Positions 1 to 9,637 are shown, numbered from the stretch's first letter. The stretch: 64,000 bases of DNA from Flavobacteriales bacterium UBA852 (GCA_002295925.1 DBGO01000007.1:114591-178590), one strand, 5' to 3'. Numbers and translations are program-made. The notes: generated by a model from the sequence alone, not told the origin.

Positions 1-282
1 TATATCAGAGGAAGAAGTTTTGCCAATATGTTTTTCATTATCGACGAATCGCAAAACCTTACTCCCCACGAAGTAAAAACCATCATAACACGAGCCGGCG
101 AAGGTACAAAGCTTGTATTTACAGGTGATGTAAAACAAATAGACACCCCTTATCTCGATGAAGAAAGTAACGGATTAACTTACTTGATAGACCGCCTTCG
201 CGGGCAAGAATTATTCACCAATGTTATTTTGGAAAAAGGCGAACGCTCTGAGTTGGCTAATTTGGCAAATGAATTATTGTAG
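1..282 (+). CDS. PhoH-like (PIN-PhoH) ATPase, C-terminal fragment
   Basis: The gene enters from the left edge, already open at base 1 (YIRGRSFAN), and ends at TAG 280-282, so only about the last 93 residues are visible. The segment FFIIDESQNLTPHEVKT carries the Walker B aspartate-glutamate of PhoH-type P-loop ATPases, followed by RAGEGTKLVFTGD and a QIDTPYLD motif typical of the PhoH2/YlaK family. That family normally has an N-terminal PIN nuclease domain, which would lie outside the window. Members are thought to be RNA helicase/RNase proteins; this is family knowledge. It is probably not co-transcribed with the next gene, because promoter boxes lie in the 70-base gap. Confidence 0.85.
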   Translation, partial: YIRGRSFANMFFIIDESQNLTPHEVKTIITRAGEGTKLVFTGDVKQIDTPYLDEESNGLTYLIDRLRGQELFTNVILEKGERSELANLANELL

Positions 283-316
283 AATGCAAATTCCAATAAA
301 ATTAACGCTCTCAAAG

Positions 317-334
317 TAACTTTGACTATATTTG
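317..334 (+). promoter_or_regulatory. Two TAnnTTTG promoter boxes before the dehydrogenase operon
   Basis: TAACTTTG at 317-324 and TATATTTG at 327-334 both match the Bacteroidota -7 consensus, 19 to 29 nt before the ATG at 353. No clear -33 TTTG was seen at ideal spacing. Confidence 0.5.
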
Positions 335-352
335 TTGGTCTAAAAGTAGCGT

Positions 353-1582
353 ATGAAAGAATTACTCAAAAAATTTGAAGAAAAACGACCCGAAATAGTT
401 TTTGAATGGCAAGACAGTGAAACCGAAGCCGAAGGTTGGGTAGTTATTAACTCTTTACGAGGTGGAGCCGCCGGTGGCGGAACACGTATGCGCAAAGGAT
501 TGGATAAACACGAAGTAACTTCTTTGGCAAAAACTATGGAAGTTAAATTTACCGTTTCAGGCCCACCCATTGGCGGAGCAAAATCGGGTATAAATTTTGA
601 CCCGAACGACCCGCGTAAAGAAGGTGTTTTAAAACGGTGGTACAAAGCCGTAGCCCCCTTACTTAAAAACTATTACGGAACAGGCGGTGATTTAAATGTT
701 GATGAAATTCACGAAGTAATCCCCATTACCGAAAGTTACAATGTTTGGCATCCTCAAGAGGGTGTTTTAACCGGGCATTTTAACCCTACCGAGATAGAAA
801 AAATCAATAAAATAGCGCAATTGCGCGAAGGTGTTTCTAAAGTAATTGAAGACATTCGTTACTCGCCCGATCCGTTGCGTAAATATGTGGTTGCCGATAT
901 GATTACCGGTTACGGAGTAGCCGAAGCCGTAAAACATTTTTACGATATTTATACCGACGACCAACTTTCAGAAAAACGAGCAATCATTCAAGGATGGGGC
1001 AATGTAGCCTCAGCAGCAGCATATTATTTGGCTCAAGATGGTGTGAAAATAGTTGGTATCATTGATAAAGTTGGCGGATTAATTAACGAAAACGGATTTA
1101 CTTTTGAAGAAATTCGTCAATTGTTTTTAAACAAAAAAGGTAATAAACTGGTTGCCGACAATTTAATTCCTTTTGAAGAAGTAAACGAAAAAATTTGGGA
1201 TATCAAATCCGAAATATTCATTCCTGCAGCTGCATCACGATTGGTAACCAAAGAACAAATAGACCGGATGATAAATGCGGAATTGGAAGTTATTTCAAGC
1301 GGTGCTAACGTTCCCTTTGCCGACCAAGAAATTTTTTTTGGTCCTATCAGCGAATATGCCGACCAACGAATTAGCGTAATACCCGATTTTATTGCCAATT
1401 GCGGAATGGCACGTGTTTTTGCTTATTTAATGCAAAACAATGCCGACTTGGGCGACGAAGCTATTTTTCACGATACTTCGGAAACTATCCGAAAAGCTTT
1501 GCATCAAGCGCATCACAAAAACAACGACCGCTTAAATATATCTAAAACGGCTTTTGAAATTGCATTAAATCAATTGGTATAA
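353..1582 (+). CDS. Glu/Leu/Phe/Val dehydrogenase family protein
   Basis: This 409-residue protein belongs to the amino-acid dehydrogenase superfamily, which reversibly deaminates an amino acid to its 2-oxo acid with NAD(P). The substrate-domain motif GGAKSGI (about residues 74-80) holds the catalytic-type lysine, and GTGGDLNVDE follows near 110. The C-terminal Rossmann half begins near residue 205 with IIQGWGNVAS, a variant of the GxGxxA nucleotide-binding loop. I cannot tell glutamate from branched-chain specificity by reading alone. It starts at ATG 353 and is followed after 1 base by an MscS channel and then NhaD, so the three are likely one operon. That pairing suggests, by inference, a link between glutamate pools and osmotic or sodium stress. 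Confidence 0.85.
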   Translation: MKELLKKFEEKRPEIVFEWQDSETEAEGWVVINSLRGGAAGGGTRMRKGLDKHEVTSLAKTMEVKFTVSGPPIGGAKSGINFDPNDPRKEGVLKRWYKAVAPLLKNYYGTGGDLNVDEIHEVIPITESYNVWHPQEGVLTGHFNPTEIEKINKIAQLREGVSKVIEDIRYSPDPLRKYVVADMITGYGVAEAVKHFYDIYTDDQLSEKRAIIQGWGNVASAAAYYLAQDGVKIVGIIDKVGGLINENGFTFEEIRQLFLNKKGNKLVADNLIPFEEVNEKIWDIKSEIFIPAAASRLVTKEQIDRMINAELEVISSGANVPFADQEIFFGPISEYADQRISVIPDFIANCGMARVFAYLMQNNADLGDEAIFHDTSETIRKALHQAHHKNNDRLNISKTAFEIALNQLV

Positions 1583-1583
1583 A

Positions 1584-2693
1584 ATGAAAGAATTCTTACA
1601 TAAAACTTTTTTTGAAAACAGTGTTGAAGATTATTTATGGGCTATTGGGTCATTAATTATTGGTTTAATAGCACTTCGTTTTTTAGGATATTTATTAATA
1701 AAACTTTTATCCAAAAGACTTAACCGTTATACCGAAGAAGATCATTTTGATATTTTTTATGATATACTAAAAAAACCACTTCATCAATTTTTTTTACTAA
1801 TAATTGTTTATATATCTGCCTCTTTTTTACGCTACCCCGAACAATGGGATTTAAAACCAATAAATGAATTTGGATTACGAATGATAATTGCAAAATCCTA
1901 TGGAGTTTTATTAGGTGTAAATATTACTTGGCTAATAGTAAAGTTAGCCGATTGTATTGCATATATATTAAAAGAAAAGGCAGAAAAAACAGAATCAAAA
2001 CAAGATGACCAATTAATTCCTTTTGTTACGGATATTACAAAAGTAATTATCTGGATTTTCGGATTACTGGTTGTAATAAGTAATGTATTTGATATCAATG
2101 TTGGCTCATTGGTTGCCGGATTGGGAATTGGAGGTTTGGCTGTGGCATTGGCAGCTCAAGAAACCCTCGAAAATTTATTGGGTTCATTTACCATATTTTT
2201 AGACAAACCCTTTATGGTGGGCGATTTGGTAACGGTAAACGGCATAACCGGAACGGTAGAACGTGTCGGACTTAGAAGTACACGTATCCGCACATTGGAA
2301 AAAAGTTACGTAACGGTGCCTAACAAAAAAATGATAAATGCCGAGTTGGATAATCTTACTTTGCGCACATCTCGCAGAGTTGATTTTATGATTGGTTTGA
2401 TTTATGGAACCAAGCTAAACGATATGCAAAACATTATAAATGAAGTACAAACATTAATAGATAATCATCCACAAACAAGTGATACAGATAACATAGTACG
2501 ATTTTTTGAATTTGCCGACAGTTCATTAAACATTCGTGTTATATATTTTGTAAATACAATGGATTGGAACATTTTTTTGGATGTTAAACAAGAAATAAAT
2601 TTTAAAATAATGGAGATAGTAGAGAAAAATAATACTTCCTTTGCTTTTCCGTCAACATCGGTATATATAGAAAAATTTAATCAAAATCAATAA
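1584..2693 (+). CDS. MscS-family mechanosensitive ion channel
   Basis: The 369-residue protein has about four hydrophobic segments (roughly 17-37, 65-85, 100-123 and 147-168). The family's Gly/Ala-rich pore helix follows (LGIGGLAVALAAQETL, about 178-195). Next comes the beta domain signature, LDKPFMVGDLVTVNG and GTVERVGLRSTRIRT. MscS channels open under membrane tension and release solutes during hypo-osmotic shock. The gene starts one base after the dehydrogenase stop and ends 9 bases before NhaD, so it sits in the middle of an operon. The cytoplasmic C-terminal domain is present and nothing appears truncated. Confidence 0.93.
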   Translation: MKEFLHKTFFENSVEDYLWAIGSLIIGLIALRFLGYLLIKLLSKRLNRYTEEDHFDIFYDILKKPLHQFFLLIIVYISASFLRYPEQWDLKPINEFGLRMIIAKSYGVLLGVNITWLIVKLADCIAYILKEKAEKTESKQDDQLIPFVTDITKVIIWIFGLLVVISNVFDINVGSLVAGLGIGGLAVALAAQETLENLLGSFTIFLDKPFMVGDLVTVNGITGTVERVGLRSTRIRTLEKSYVTVPNKKMINAELDNLTLRTSRRVDFMIGLIYGTKLNDMQNIINEVQTLIDNHPQTSDTDNIVRFFEFADSSLNIRVIYFVNTMDWNIFLDVKQEINFKIMEIVEKNNTSFAFPSTSVYIEKFNQNQ

Positions 2694-2702
2694 ACATAAA
2701 TT

Positions 2703-4070
2703 ATGGAAACATTTGTAGTTATTACTTTTATTTTGGGCTATTTAGCCATTACATTAGAACATAATCTTAAAATTGACAAGCTTATTCCAGCATTGATAAT
2801 GATGGCTTTGTGCTGGGCATTTGTGGCTTTTGGAGTTGACGATATTCAAACTTGGTTTAACTCTGCTGCTCACACATTGATGGACAATTTCGGCAGTTTA
2901 AGCCACGAAGAAAAAAAGCATTTGGTAGAAGAAACCTTATTGCATCACTTGGGTAAAACAGCCGAGATTTTAGTGTTTTTGATTGGTGCAATGACTATTG
3001 TGGAAACCATTGATTATTTTGACGGGTTCAGTACATTTAAAGATTTAATAAAAACAAAAAGTAAAAAGAAAATTTTATGGATTTTCAGCTTTTTGGCTTT
3101 CTTTTTATCAGCAGTAATTGACAATCTTACCGCAACTATAGTTTTAATTTCAATTTTAAGTAAAATTATTAAAGACAAAAACTTACGTATGTGGATTGTC
3201 GGTATTGTAATTATTGCCGCCAATGCAGGTGGTGCTTGGTCGCCAATTGGTGATGTTACCACTACAATGCTGTGGATTGGCAACAAAGTTTCTACCGGAA
3301 AACTTATCGGATATTTATTACCCGCATCATTACTTACTATTATAGTACCGGCTTTTATCGCATCTTTTTTACCTGTATTTAAAGGCGAAATAGAACCCAT
3401 TTTAATCAAAGATGACAAAAAGCACAAATACTCATCTGCAATTTTATATATAGGATTGGGAGGTATAGTATTTGTACCGGTTTTTAAAGTTATTACACAT
3501 TTACCGCCTTATGTTGGAATGATGCTATCTTTGGCAATTGTAGCAACCTTTGCCGAGATATTCAGCAAGCGTGAATTTGATACAAAAGACCACGAACATC
3601 ACAGCCCTATACACAAATCATTAACTAAAATAGAAATGCCCAGTATTTTGTTCTTTTTGGGAATACTAATGTCGGTAGCCGCTTTAGAATCTTTAGGTAA
3701 GTTATTTAATTTTGCCGAATGGCTACAAACATCTATGCCAATGTTAGGCACCGAGCCCGAAGGAACAAAAGTTTCCGACTTGGTAATTATGTTATTGGGT
3801 GTAGGTTCGGCTGTTATTGATAATGTACCATTGGTTGCTGCAACATTAGGTATGTTTACCGAACCGCTTGACCATCCAATTTGGCATTTTATTGCTTATA
3901 GTGCCGGTACAGGAGGAAGTATGTTAATCATAGGCTCGGCGGCAGGTGTTGTAGCTATGGGCTTGGAAAAAATAGATTTCTTTTGGTATTTCAAAAAAAT
4001 CTCATTATTTGCTGTTATTGGATTTTTGATTGGTTCGGCAACATTTATTTTATTGCGTGATTTTATTTAG
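2703..4070 (+). CDS. nhaD: NhaD-type sodium:proton antiporter
   Basis: This is a 455-residue polytopic inner-membrane protein of the ion transporter superfamily. The paired re-entrant motifs are visible as IDNLTATIVL near residue 138 and IDNVPLVAATLG near 371. The loop NAGGAWSPIGDVTTTML is characteristic of NhaD. The protein exchanges Na+ (or Li+) for H+ and supports salt and alkali tolerance. It is the last gene of the dehydrogenase-mscS-nhaD operon and is followed by a strong bidirectional hairpin. Length and motif order match the family. Confidence 0.92.
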   Translation: METFVVITFILGYLAITLEHNLKIDKLIPALIMMALCWAFVAFGVDDIQTWFNSAAHTLMDNFGSLSHEEKKHLVEETLLHHLGKTAEILVFLIGAMTIVETIDYFDGFSTFKDLIKTKSKKKILWIFSFLAFFLSAVIDNLTATIVLISILSKIIKDKNLRMWIVGIVIIAANAGGAWSPIGDVTTTMLWIGNKVSTGKLIGYLLPASLLTIIVPAFIASFLPVFKGEIEPILIKDDKKHKYSSAILYIGLGGIVFVPVFKVITHLPPYVGMMLSLAIVATFAEIFSKREFDTKDHEHHSPIHKSLTKIEMPSILFFLGILMSVAALESLGKLFNFAEWLQTSMPMLGTEPEGTKVSDLVIMLLGVGSAVIDNVPLVAATLGMFTEPLDHPIWHFIAYSAGTGGSMLIIGSAAGVVAMGLEKIDFFWYFKKISLFAVIGFLIGSATFILLRDFI

Positions 4071-4096
4071 ATAAGGAAAATTTTCTTTTAACTTTT

Positions 4097-4134
4097 AAAA
4101 GGCTATTTCAAAAAAAAGAAATAGCCTTTTTTAT
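4097..4134. terminator. Bidirectional terminator between nhaD and alaS
   Basis: A perfect 13-bp stem, AAAAGGCTATTTC at 4097-4109 with GAAATAGCCTTTT at 4118-4130, encloses an 8-base A-rich loop. It has T runs on both strands and sits between convergent nhaD and alaS. Confidence 0.9.
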
Positions 4135-4156
4135 TATGTCAAAGAGAATATTAATA

Positions 4157-6787
4157 TCAATTATTCAGTAATTCCACAGCTTTTGCAATGGCTTTTTCCA
4201 CACCTTCGGGATTTTTACCGCCTGCTGTGGCAAAAAACGGTTGACCGCCACCACCACCTTGCATTTCTTTTGCCGCCTCACGAACAATTTGCCCGGCATT
4301 CAATCCTTTTTCTTTCACCAAATTATCAGACAGCCCAATGGTTAGCAAGGGTTTGTTGTTGATAATTGCTCCCAAAATCACTACACGATTAGCAGATTCG
4401 TTTTTGAGTTGAAAAACCAAATCTTTAATAATAGCATTATCATCAAGCTCAACTTTTTGGGCAATTACCTCCATTCCGCTTACTTCTTGGGCATGTTGCA
4501 CCAATTCGGTTTTAATGTTTTTTGCCGCCTCTCTTTTCAATTGCTGAATTTCTTTTTCAAGCTTGGTTTGTTGTGCCAATAAATCACTAATGGATTGCAC
4601 TACATTTTTAGGGTTTTTCAATAATTGTCTTACTTCTTTCAGTGCTGTTAATTCATTATTTATGAATTCCTCGGCTTTATCGGCAGTAATAGCTTCAATT
4701 CTTCTGATACCGGCAGCTGTGGCACTTTCCGAAACAATTTTAAAAATCCCGATTTCGCCGGTTGCTTTTACGTGTGTGCCACCACACAGTTCAATGGAAT
4801 CTCCAAAACGAATTACACGAACCGTATCGCCGTATTTTTCGCCAAAAAGCATCATCGCTCCCATTTTTTCTGCTTCGGATATGGGAATATTTCGTTTTTC
4901 GTCGAGTGGTAAATTCTGACGAATGCGTTGGTTAACTTTATGTTCAATTTCCTTTAATTCTTCATCGGTAACTTTTTGAAAATGTGAAAAATCAAAACGC
5001 AAATAATCTGCATTTACCAAAGAACCTTTTTGCTCTACATGCGTGCCCAACACTTCTCGCAAAGCTTGATGCAACAAGTGTGTTGCCGAGTGGTTTTTGG
5101 CTGTTAAACGGCGTTTACTTTCACTGACAACAGCTTTCCACGTACCGGATAAATCTTGCGGTAACTGCGAAGTAAAATGAATAATCAGGTTGTTTTCTTT
5201 TTTTGTATCCTCAATATTTATTGTCGTTTCGCCTTGTTGCAAATATCCGGTATCACCAACTTGTCCTCCACCTTCGGGATAGAATGGCGTAATGTTTAAC
5301 ACAAGCTGATATTTATCTATTCCTTTAGTTTTTATTTTCCGGTAACGGGTAATTTTCACATCGGTTTCGAGCATATCATACCCCACAAATTCTTCTTTGT
5401 CATCTTCTAATAATACTATCCAATCTTCTGTTTCTACTTTAGCATCTTTGCGTGAGCGCTCCTTCTGTTTATTCAATTCTTCCGAAAATTCTGCCATATC
5501 AACCGAAAAGCCAATCTCCGAAGCCATCAGTTCGGTTAAATCTATCGGAAAACCAAATGTATCATATAATTCAAAAGCAAATTTCCCATCAATATGTTTG
5601 TTTTTGGCTTGTGCCACATAATCGTTGAACCGGGCAATTCCTTTTTCAAGTGTTCGCAAAAAGGATTCTTCTTCTTCTTTAATCACTTTTTTTATCAACT
5701 CTTGCTGAGCGACTATTTCAGGGAATGTTTCTCCCATTTGTTGCGCCAATGTATGCACCAATGCATACATAAAAGGTTGATTTAACCCTAAAAAACTGTA
5801 TCCGTATCGCACCGCTCTTCTTAATATTCTGCGAATAACATAGCCCGCACCGTTATTTGAGGGCAATTGCCCATCGGCAATGGCAAAAGCAACAGCACGA
5901 ATATGGTCGGCAATTACTCTAAAAGCAACATCTTGTTTAGTGTCTGATGCTTGATATTTTTTATTACTAAACTGTTCGAGTTTTTGAATTAGAGGTGTAA
6001 AAATATCTGTATCATAATTGGATTGTTTGCCTTGCAAAACCATTGCCAAACGCTCAAAACCCATACCTGTATCTACATGCTTGTTGGGTAACGGTTCGAG
6101 TGAGCCATCTGCTTTACGGTTAAACTCCATAAATACCAAATTCCAAATTTCGATTACTTGTGGATGGTCTTTATTCACTAATTCCCGTCCATCAATTTTT
6201 GCTCTTTCTTCTTCACTTCGTAAATCAACATGAATTTCGGAACATGGCCCACAAGGACCTGTTTCACCCATTTCCCAAAAATTATCTTTTTTATTGCATT
6301 TTAAAATGCGCGATTCGTCCAATCCGTTGCTTTTCACAATTTCTGCCCAAAAATCAAAAGCTTCTTTATCTTCAGACAAGCCATCTTTTTCATCCCCTTC
6401 AAAAATGGTGAAATACAAACGTTTTTTGTCAATTTTATATACATCTACCAACAATTCCCACGCCAAAGCAATAGCTTCTTTTTTGAAATAATCGCCAAAA
6501 CTCCAATTTCCTAACATTTCAAACATTGTATGGTGATAGGTATCTACGCCAACTTCCTCCAAATCATTATGTTTGCCCGAAACGCGTAAACATTTTTGGG
6601 TATCGGCAACTCGTTTATATTTTGGTGTTACATTACCCAAGAAAATATCTTTAAACTGGTTCATACCCGCATTGGTAAACATCAATGTAGGGTCATTTTT
6701 TATAACCATTGGCGCCGAAGGCACGATTTGATGTTGTTTTGATTGGAAAAAATCCAGAAATGTTTGGCGTATTTTTTTTGACTCCAT
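4157..6787 (-). CDS. alaS: Alanyl-tRNA synthetase
   Basis: The 876-residue enzyme charges tRNA-Ala with alanine and edits mischarged Ser/Gly. The class II catalytic core opens with the motif 1 region (TLMFTNAGMNQFKD). HVDTGMGFERL lies in the aminoacylation domain. The editing-domain zinc ligands are present as HSATH (about residues 564-568) and CGGTH (about 665-669). The C-terminal C-Ala domain includes a glycine-rich GGGGGQPFFATAGG segment. Length matches the family norm of about 875. It starts at ATG 6787 and is transcribed away from the M23 peptidase gene. Confidence 0.97.
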   Translation of the reverse strand: MESKKIRQTFLDFFQSKQHQIVPSAPMVIKNDPTLMFTNAGMNQFKDIFLGNVTPKYKRVADTQKCLRVSGKHNDLEEVGVDTYHHTMFEMLGNWSFGDYFKKEAIALAWELLVDVYKIDKKRLYFTIFEGDEKDGLSEDKEAFDFWAEIVKSNGLDESRILKCNKKDNFWEMGETGPCGPCSEIHVDLRSEEERAKIDGRELVNKDHPQVIEIWNLVFMEFNRKADGSLEPLPNKHVDTGMGFERLAMVLQGKQSNYDTDIFTPLIQKLEQFSNKKYQASDTKQDVAFRVIADHIRAVAFAIADGQLPSNNGAGYVIRRILRRAVRYGYSFLGLNQPFMYALVHTLAQQMGETFPEIVAQQELIKKVIKEEEESFLRTLEKGIARFNDYVAQAKNKHIDGKFAFELYDTFGFPIDLTELMASEIGFSVDMAEFSEELNKQKERSRKDAKVETEDWIVLLEDDKEEFVGYDMLETDVKITRYRKIKTKGIDKYQLVLNITPFYPEGGGQVGDTGYLQQGETTINIEDTKKENNLIIHFTSQLPQDLSGTWKAVVSESKRRLTAKNHSATHLLHQALREVLGTHVEQKGSLVNADYLRFDFSHFQKVTDEELKEIEHKVNQRIRQNLPLDEKRNIPISEAEKMGAMMLFGEKYGDTVRVIRFGDSIELCGGTHVKATGEIGIFKIVSESATAAGIRRIEAITADKAEEFINNELTALKEVRQLLKNPKNVVQSISDLLAQQTKLEKEIQQLKREAAKNIKTELVQHAQEVSGMEVIAQKVELDDNAIIKDLVFQLKNESANRVVILGAIINNKPLLTIGLSDNLVKEKGLNAGQIVREAAKEMQGGGGGQPFFATAGGKNPEGVEKAIAKAVELLNN

Positions 6788-6840
6788 AAGGCTGTTAAAA
6801 TTCGTTAATTATCAAGTATTTTACTCACTCAAAATTGAGG

Positions 6841-6848
6841 CAAAACTA
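6841..6848 (-). promoter_or_regulatory. TAnnTTTG box for alaS
   Basis: Reading the minus strand, TAGTTTTG occupies 6848 to 6841, about 54 nt before the alaS ATG. It matches the -7 consensus. The -33 element is not obvious. Confidence 0.4.
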
Positions 6849-6867
6849 AATATTAAAAAATATTGCG

Positions 6868-6875
6868 TAATTTTG
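6868..6875 (+). promoter_or_regulatory. TAnnTTTG box for the M23 peptidase gene
   Basis: TAATTTTG at 6868-6875 lies 35 nt before the ATG at 6910. It is divergent from the alaS box 20 bases away, so both promoters share one short intergenic region. Confidence 0.4.
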
Positions 6876-6909
6876 CCCTTTAATTATCGGCAAAAGTAAA
6901 TAAAAAAAT

Positions 6910-7881
6910 ATGTCAAAAGTAAAATACCGATATAATACACACACGTTAAGCTACGAAAAAATAGAAGTTTCGTTAAAGGAAAAAATTCTAAAAGGATTGT
7001 CGTATGTGGTGGTAAGTATGTTTTTTGGTATGGTATTTTTTGCCATTGCCTATTACACAATAGATTCGCCAAAAGAAAAATTATTGAAACAAGAAAATGC
7101 CAAACTGATTGCACAATACAAATTATTGAATCGTCAGTTGGATGAAGTTGCCGGTGTATTGGACGAAATTCAATATCGTGACGATAATATTTACCGTGTA
7201 ATTTTTGAAGCCGACCCAATCCCGAATGAGATTAGAAAAGCCGGATTTGGTGGGGTAAACCGCTATAAAAATTTGGAAGGATATTCCAATTCGGATTTAA
7301 TGATTGAAACTTCAAAAAAATTGGATAAAATCACCAAGCAGTTGTATATTCAATCCAAATCGTTTGATGATGTTGTAAAAATGGCCAAAGAAAAAGAAAA
7401 AATGTTGGCCGCAATTCCGGCAATACAACCGGTACAAAATAAAGATTTGAAACGTTTAGCCAGTGGATACGGATACCGTATGCACCCTATTTTAAAGTAT
7501 CGTAAATTTCATGCCGGTATGGATTTTACAGCTCCTACAGGAACGCCTATTTATGCTACTGGTGAAGGAACTGTAATTCAAGCTGATGCTGCTGCCAGCG
7601 GTTACGGTAAGCATGTTAGAATAGATCATGGCTATGGTTATGTTTCTTTATATGCACACATGAGTAAAATTGCCGTAAAACCCGGACAAAAAGTAAAACG
7701 CGGTGATATTATCGGATATGTTGGAAACACTGGATTATCCGCCGGTCCGCATTGTCATTATGAGGTGCGTAAAAACGGTGAACCGGTAAATCCGGTAAAT
7801 TATTATTTCAATGATTTAACACCGGAAGAATACGAAAAAATGAGTCATCTTTCTGAAGCACCAACACAATCTTTGGATTAA
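6910..7881 (+). CDS. M23 family metallopeptidase (membrane-anchored)
   Basis: The 323-residue protein has a short cytoplasmic start, one transmembrane helix (about residues 32-52) and a coiled-coil stretch (about 58-80). A C-terminal LytM/M23 endopeptidase domain follows. Zinc ligands are visible: HAGMD near residue 201 (HxxxD), and PHCHYEVR near 280, which gives the HxH pair. The LYAHMS motif precedes it. Such proteins cut peptidoglycan cross-links or activate amidases. All ligands are present, so it is probably active. It stands alone between a divergent alaS and a terminator. Confidence 0.9.
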   Translation: MSKVKYRYNTHTLSYEKIEVSLKEKILKGLSYVVVSMFFGMVFFAIAYYTIDSPKEKLLKQENAKLIAQYKLLNRQLDEVAGVLDEIQYRDDNIYRVIFEADPIPNEIRKAGFGGVNRYKNLEGYSNSDLMIETSKKLDKITKQLYIQSKSFDDVVKMAKEKEKMLAAIPAIQPVQNKDLKRLASGYGYRMHPILKYRKFHAGMDFTAPTGTPIYATGEGTVIQADAAASGYGKHVRIDHGYGYVSLYAHMSKIAVKPGQKVKRGDIIGYVGNTGLSAGPHCHYEVRKNGEPVNPVNYYFNDLTPEEYEKMSHLSEAPTQSLD

Positions 7882-7902
7882 TCGAAAATACATGATACCA
7901 CA

Positions 7903-7935
7903 AAAAAAAGCTTACCAAAGAGGTAAGCTTTTTTT
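7903..7935. terminator. Bidirectional terminator between the M23 gene and porX
   Basis: Stem AAAAAAAGCTTACC at 7903-7916 pairs with GGTAAGCTTTTTTT at 7922-7935 around a 5-base loop. U-rich tails on both strands serve the two convergent genes. Confidence 0.9.
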
Positions 7936-7957
7936 ATATTTTACTCTTTATACTTGC

Positions 7958-9514
7958 TTATTTTTTGGGTGTTAATGCAACAATTGGCACTAACATTTCT
8001 TCTAAAGATACACCCCCGTGTTGGAACGTGTCTTTGTAATAATTAACATAATGATTGTAATTATTGGGATAGACGAAAAAATCATCGCTCTTGGCAAAAA
8101 TAAATTTCTGACTGACATTTATTTGCGGTAAATGAGCTTCTTTGGGATGAGTAATTTCAAACACCTCTTTTGGATTATAATTAAGCGTTTTGCCCTGCTT
8201 ATATCTTAAATTGGTATTAACCGATTTGTCTCCCACAACTTTTACAGGATTTTTTACCCTTACCGAACCATGGTCGGTTGTTATGATAACGCGTCCGCCC
8301 TGCTTGGCAATTTTTTTAATGATTTTTTGTAAGGTAGAATGCTCATACCACGAAACGGTAACCGAACGATATGCGGCTTCATCGCGAGCCAATTGCTTAA
8401 CAATTTCCGTATCTGTACGGGCATGCGAAAGCATATCTACAAAATTGTAAATAATAATATTGATAGGATTTTGCATCATTCGTGGTACATCGTCGAGTAC
8501 TTTTTTCCCAAAATCGGCATTTAACACTTTGTAATACTGAAATTTATTTTCTAAGCCAAACCTTTTTAATTGTTCCGAAAAATATACTTTTTCGTAGTTA
8601 TTTTTATTGCCTTCTTCATCATCGTTTGACCATTTATCAGGGAAACGCTGTTCAATTTCCAAAGGCATCAGTCCGGCAAATAAAGCATTTCGTGCATATT
8701 GAGTTGTGGTAGGCAAAATACTGACATAGGTTTCTTCTTTTTCTACCCAAAAGTGTTCGGAGATTAAAGGTTTAAGCACTTTCCACTGGTCGAAACGCAG
8801 ATTATCTATCACTATTAAAAATAATGAGCTTTTATTTTTATCTACCAACGGAAATACTTTATTTTTAAGCACATTATGCGACATATTCGGTGCATCTTCG
8901 GCACCGTTTACCCAATCGATATAATTATCTTCTATAAAACGGCTGAACTGTAAGTTGGCTTCTGCTTTTTGCATTGCCAATATTTCGTCCATTCCGGTGT
9001 CTTGTGCTTTTTGCAGTTCAAGCTCCCAAAATACCATTTGTTCGTATAACTCTTGCCATTCTTCAATATTCAGGCGGTCGTTGATGCGCATTCCAATTTC
9101 CCGGAATGCTTGTTGGTATTTGGTGGTTGCTTTTTCGGATTGAATTTGATCTACATGAACATTTTTTTTAATTGCCATTAAAATTTGCTTCGGATTGACC
9201 GGTTTTATCAAATAATCGGAAATTTTACCTCCAATGGCTTCGTCCATAATGCTTTCTTCTTCACTTTTGGTAATCATTACTACTGGAACCGAAGAATGTT
9301 GTTTTTTTATCAATTCTAGGGTTTCCAATCCGGTTAAACCGGGCATATTTTCATCCAAAAAAATAATATCGGCACGAAAATCTTCAAGCTTATCCAATAC
9401 TTCATCGCCACTTAAGCAAGTTTCTACCTCGTATCCTTTTTGTTCTAAAAATAAGATATGTGGTTTTAACAATTCTATTTCATCGTCTGCCCAAAGAATT
9501 TTCACAGTACTCAT
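7958..9514 (-). CDS. porX: PorX-like response regulator with PglZ phosphatase domain
   Basis: The 518-residue protein has an N-terminal receiver domain (about 1-125; FLDENMPGLTGLETL holds the phospho-acceptor Asp region) fused to an alkaline-phosphatase-superfamily PglZ domain (about 210-518). Metal-site residues are suggested by VIDNLRFDQW, and TTTQYARNA holds the nucleophile-type Thr. TTDHGS near residue 400 is another metal motif. In Porphyromonas, PorX acts with PorY and an ECF sigma factor to control type IX secretion genes; this is family knowledge. Other proteins here carry T9SS C-terminal signals, which agrees. An ECF sigma gene lies 26 kb away, but I see no evidence that it is the partner. 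The gene is monocistronic. Confidence 0.9.
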   Translation of the reverse strand: MSTVKILWADDEIELLKPHILFLEQKGYEVETCLSGDEVLDKLEDFRADIIFLDENMPGLTGLETLELIKKQHSSVPVVMITKSEEESIMDEAIGGKISDYLIKPVNPKQILMAIKKNVHVDQIQSEKATTKYQQAFREIGMRINDRLNIEEWQELYEQMVFWELELQKAQDTGMDEILAMQKAEANLQFSRFIEDNYIDWVNGAEDAPNMSHNVLKNKVFPLVDKNKSSLFLIVIDNLRFDQWKVLKPLISEHFWVEKEETYVSILPTTTQYARNALFAGLMPLEIEQRFPDKWSNDDEEGNKNNYEKVYFSEQLKRFGLENKFQYYKVLNADFGKKVLDDVPRMMQNPINIIIYNFVDMLSHARTDTEIVKQLARDEAAYRSVTVSWYEHSTLQKIIKKIAKQGGRVIITTDHGSVRVKNPVKVVGDKSVNTNLRYKQGKTLNYNPKEVFEITHPKEAHLPQINVSQKFIFAKSDDFFVYPNNYNHYVNYYKDTFQHGGVSLEEMLVPIVALTPKK

Positions 9515-9592
9515 ATTATTTCTGTTTTAACGGTTATAAAAAGTAAATTTAATAAATGATTTGAATGCTTTCCGGTAACAAACGAAATAATA

Positions 9593-9637
9593 AAAGATTT
9601 TAGTATTTCTTAATAGTGTAAGAATTAAAAAATCTTT
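9593..9637 (-). terminator. AT-rich nested stem-loop downstream of the ZIP gene
   Basis: AAAGATTTT (9593-9601) pairs with AAAATCTTT (9629-9637), and inside it TTCTTA (9607-9612) pairs with TAAGAA (9619-9624). It lies just after the ZIP stop on the minus strand. The stems are weak, so this is a tentative terminator. Confidence 0.35.
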
